From Aquila chrysaetos chrysaetos (Eukaryota; Chordata; Aves; Accipitriformes; Accipitridae): 64,000 nucleotides of DNA. The stretch covers positions 36,169,505 to 36,233,504 of the forward strand of contig NC_044009.1 of assembly GCF_900496995.4 (NCBI RefSeq), given 5' to 3'. Both the position numbers and the translations under genes were made by a program. How positions within the stretch are numbered: position 1 is the stretch's first letter; the number at the start of each line of letters is the position of its first letter. Positions 63,210 to 64,000 of this stretch are shown here, piece by piece. The notes under the pieces were generated by a model. That model searched no databases. It was not told the DNA's origin and saw nothing but the letters and a program-made list of their open reading frames with translations.

Positions 63210-64000
63210 GCAGGAACAGCCTGGAGTCAAGGTCCCCACGGCCCTCCAAGGCTTCTCGGCACCTGAAGAGCCCCCCTTACTGATGGGGTGATTGCCCCCC
63301 CCCCCCCCCCCCCAGGTGCTATTACAGCACAGGGCAATCCTGAGCGCCCTGCTGTAGTACCAGCTGCCCTTCCCAGGCCTGCTCCCCTCTTGGCCCTTGG
63401 CACTGAGCCCACGGTGAGGGGTTTTTGATGCCTGCCCCCCACCAAAAGTTTCCCCACAGCAATAGCAACAGGCTGATGCCACAGGGCTGGGCTACGCTGC
63501 CGCCCTCCGCTCACCCAGTCCCGTGGTGACGGGGTTTTTGGTGCCACCAGCAATGCGGCATCATCTTTCCACCCCACGCGTGCTCGTGTCCCACCCCCTA
63601 CCTGGCACATCACTTCCCTGCCCGTGAGACTGTCCCCAGGCTGTGCCACTCCCCAGCTGGAGGCCAGATCCCTGCTCACCACTCAATGGGCTTTGGCCTC
63701 CCCACATCAGAGATCTCTGCGGTCCCGGCCTTGGGGATGGGAAGGGAGCGCAGGGATGGGGCATGGCGCTGGGGTTTGGGGGCACAGGGCAGGCCGTAGA
63801 GCGGTGGCATGGCTAAGCCTTGTGCCCTGCCCCGTGCCCCCAAACCCCAGCCCCAAGGGGTGGTACCTGATGATGCCCTTGGGTGTTGGCAGAGAGGAGA
63901 GGGGACTAGAGTCCTGCCCAGTGGCTCCCAGCCCCGAAGGTGGTTTTGGGGGATGACCAAGGGGTACGTAAAGCTGGGGGGGGGGGTCGCAGCAGCAGGC
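63210..64000. other. GC-rich upstream sequence of VIL1, no gene supported
   Basis: Contains a C19 tract at 63295-63313 (G19 on the minus strand). Open frames exist but none is recognisable. By synteny the next gene to the right should be CTDSP1 or SLC11A1; no exon of either was recognised here. Confidence 0.4.

Overview
This is a vertebrate nuclear window, almost certainly from a bird. Three protein-coding genes are split by GT-AG introns. The villin product is 826 residues, the length I recall for chicken villin, but its headpiece differs from the chicken sequence I remember, so the source is not chicken itself. Two solo LTRs belong to a family I recognise as common in bird genomes. The gene order VIL1-USP37-CNOT9 matches human 2q35 in inverted orientation, a region I recall as chicken chromosome 7.

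Layout. 1-1500: GC-rich intergenic DNA with a CpG island at about 440-850, plausibly the promoter side of the next gene (PLCD4 by synteny, not proven here), and an 80-nt near-perfect hairpin at 1227-1306. About 1515-15870, minus strand: CNOT9, 8 coding exons, 299 codons plus stop, with a 3'UTR of about 1.5 kb. About 15150-16830: a CpG island between the head-to-head genes CNOT9 (minus) and USP37 (plus), with NRF1-like, CRE-like and Z-DNA-prone sequence. 17238-52089, plus strand: USP37, 23 coding exons, 988 codons plus stop, AT-rich with long introns. Two antisense solo LTRs, each with a 5-bp target-site duplication, lie just upstream of the exons at 26504 and 32586. 52090 to about 54.3-56.3 kb: USP37 3'UTR and convergent intergenic DNA. 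56344-62076, minus strand: VIL1 (villin-1), 19 coding exons packed into 5.7 kb, very GC-rich, with a candidate non-coding exon and a CArG/TATA-like promoter near 63.1-63.2 kb. 63210-64000: GC-rich DNA with no gene I can support.

All exon boundaries were worked out by hand from reading-frame continuity and splice sites. The exon lengths sum to exactly 900, 2967 and 2481 nt, all divisible by three. CNOT9 is a core subunit of the CCR4-NOT deadenylase, USP37 a cell-cycle deubiquitinase and VIL1 a microvillus actin-bundling protein. They are neighbours by conserved synteny, not an operon or joint pathway. I found no novel multi-gene system. The most interesting signals are the LTR inserted 21 bp before a USP37 splice acceptor, the loss of two regulatory motifs in USP37, the hairpin at 1227-1306 and the overlapping opposite-strand poly(A) signals at 56299-56311.
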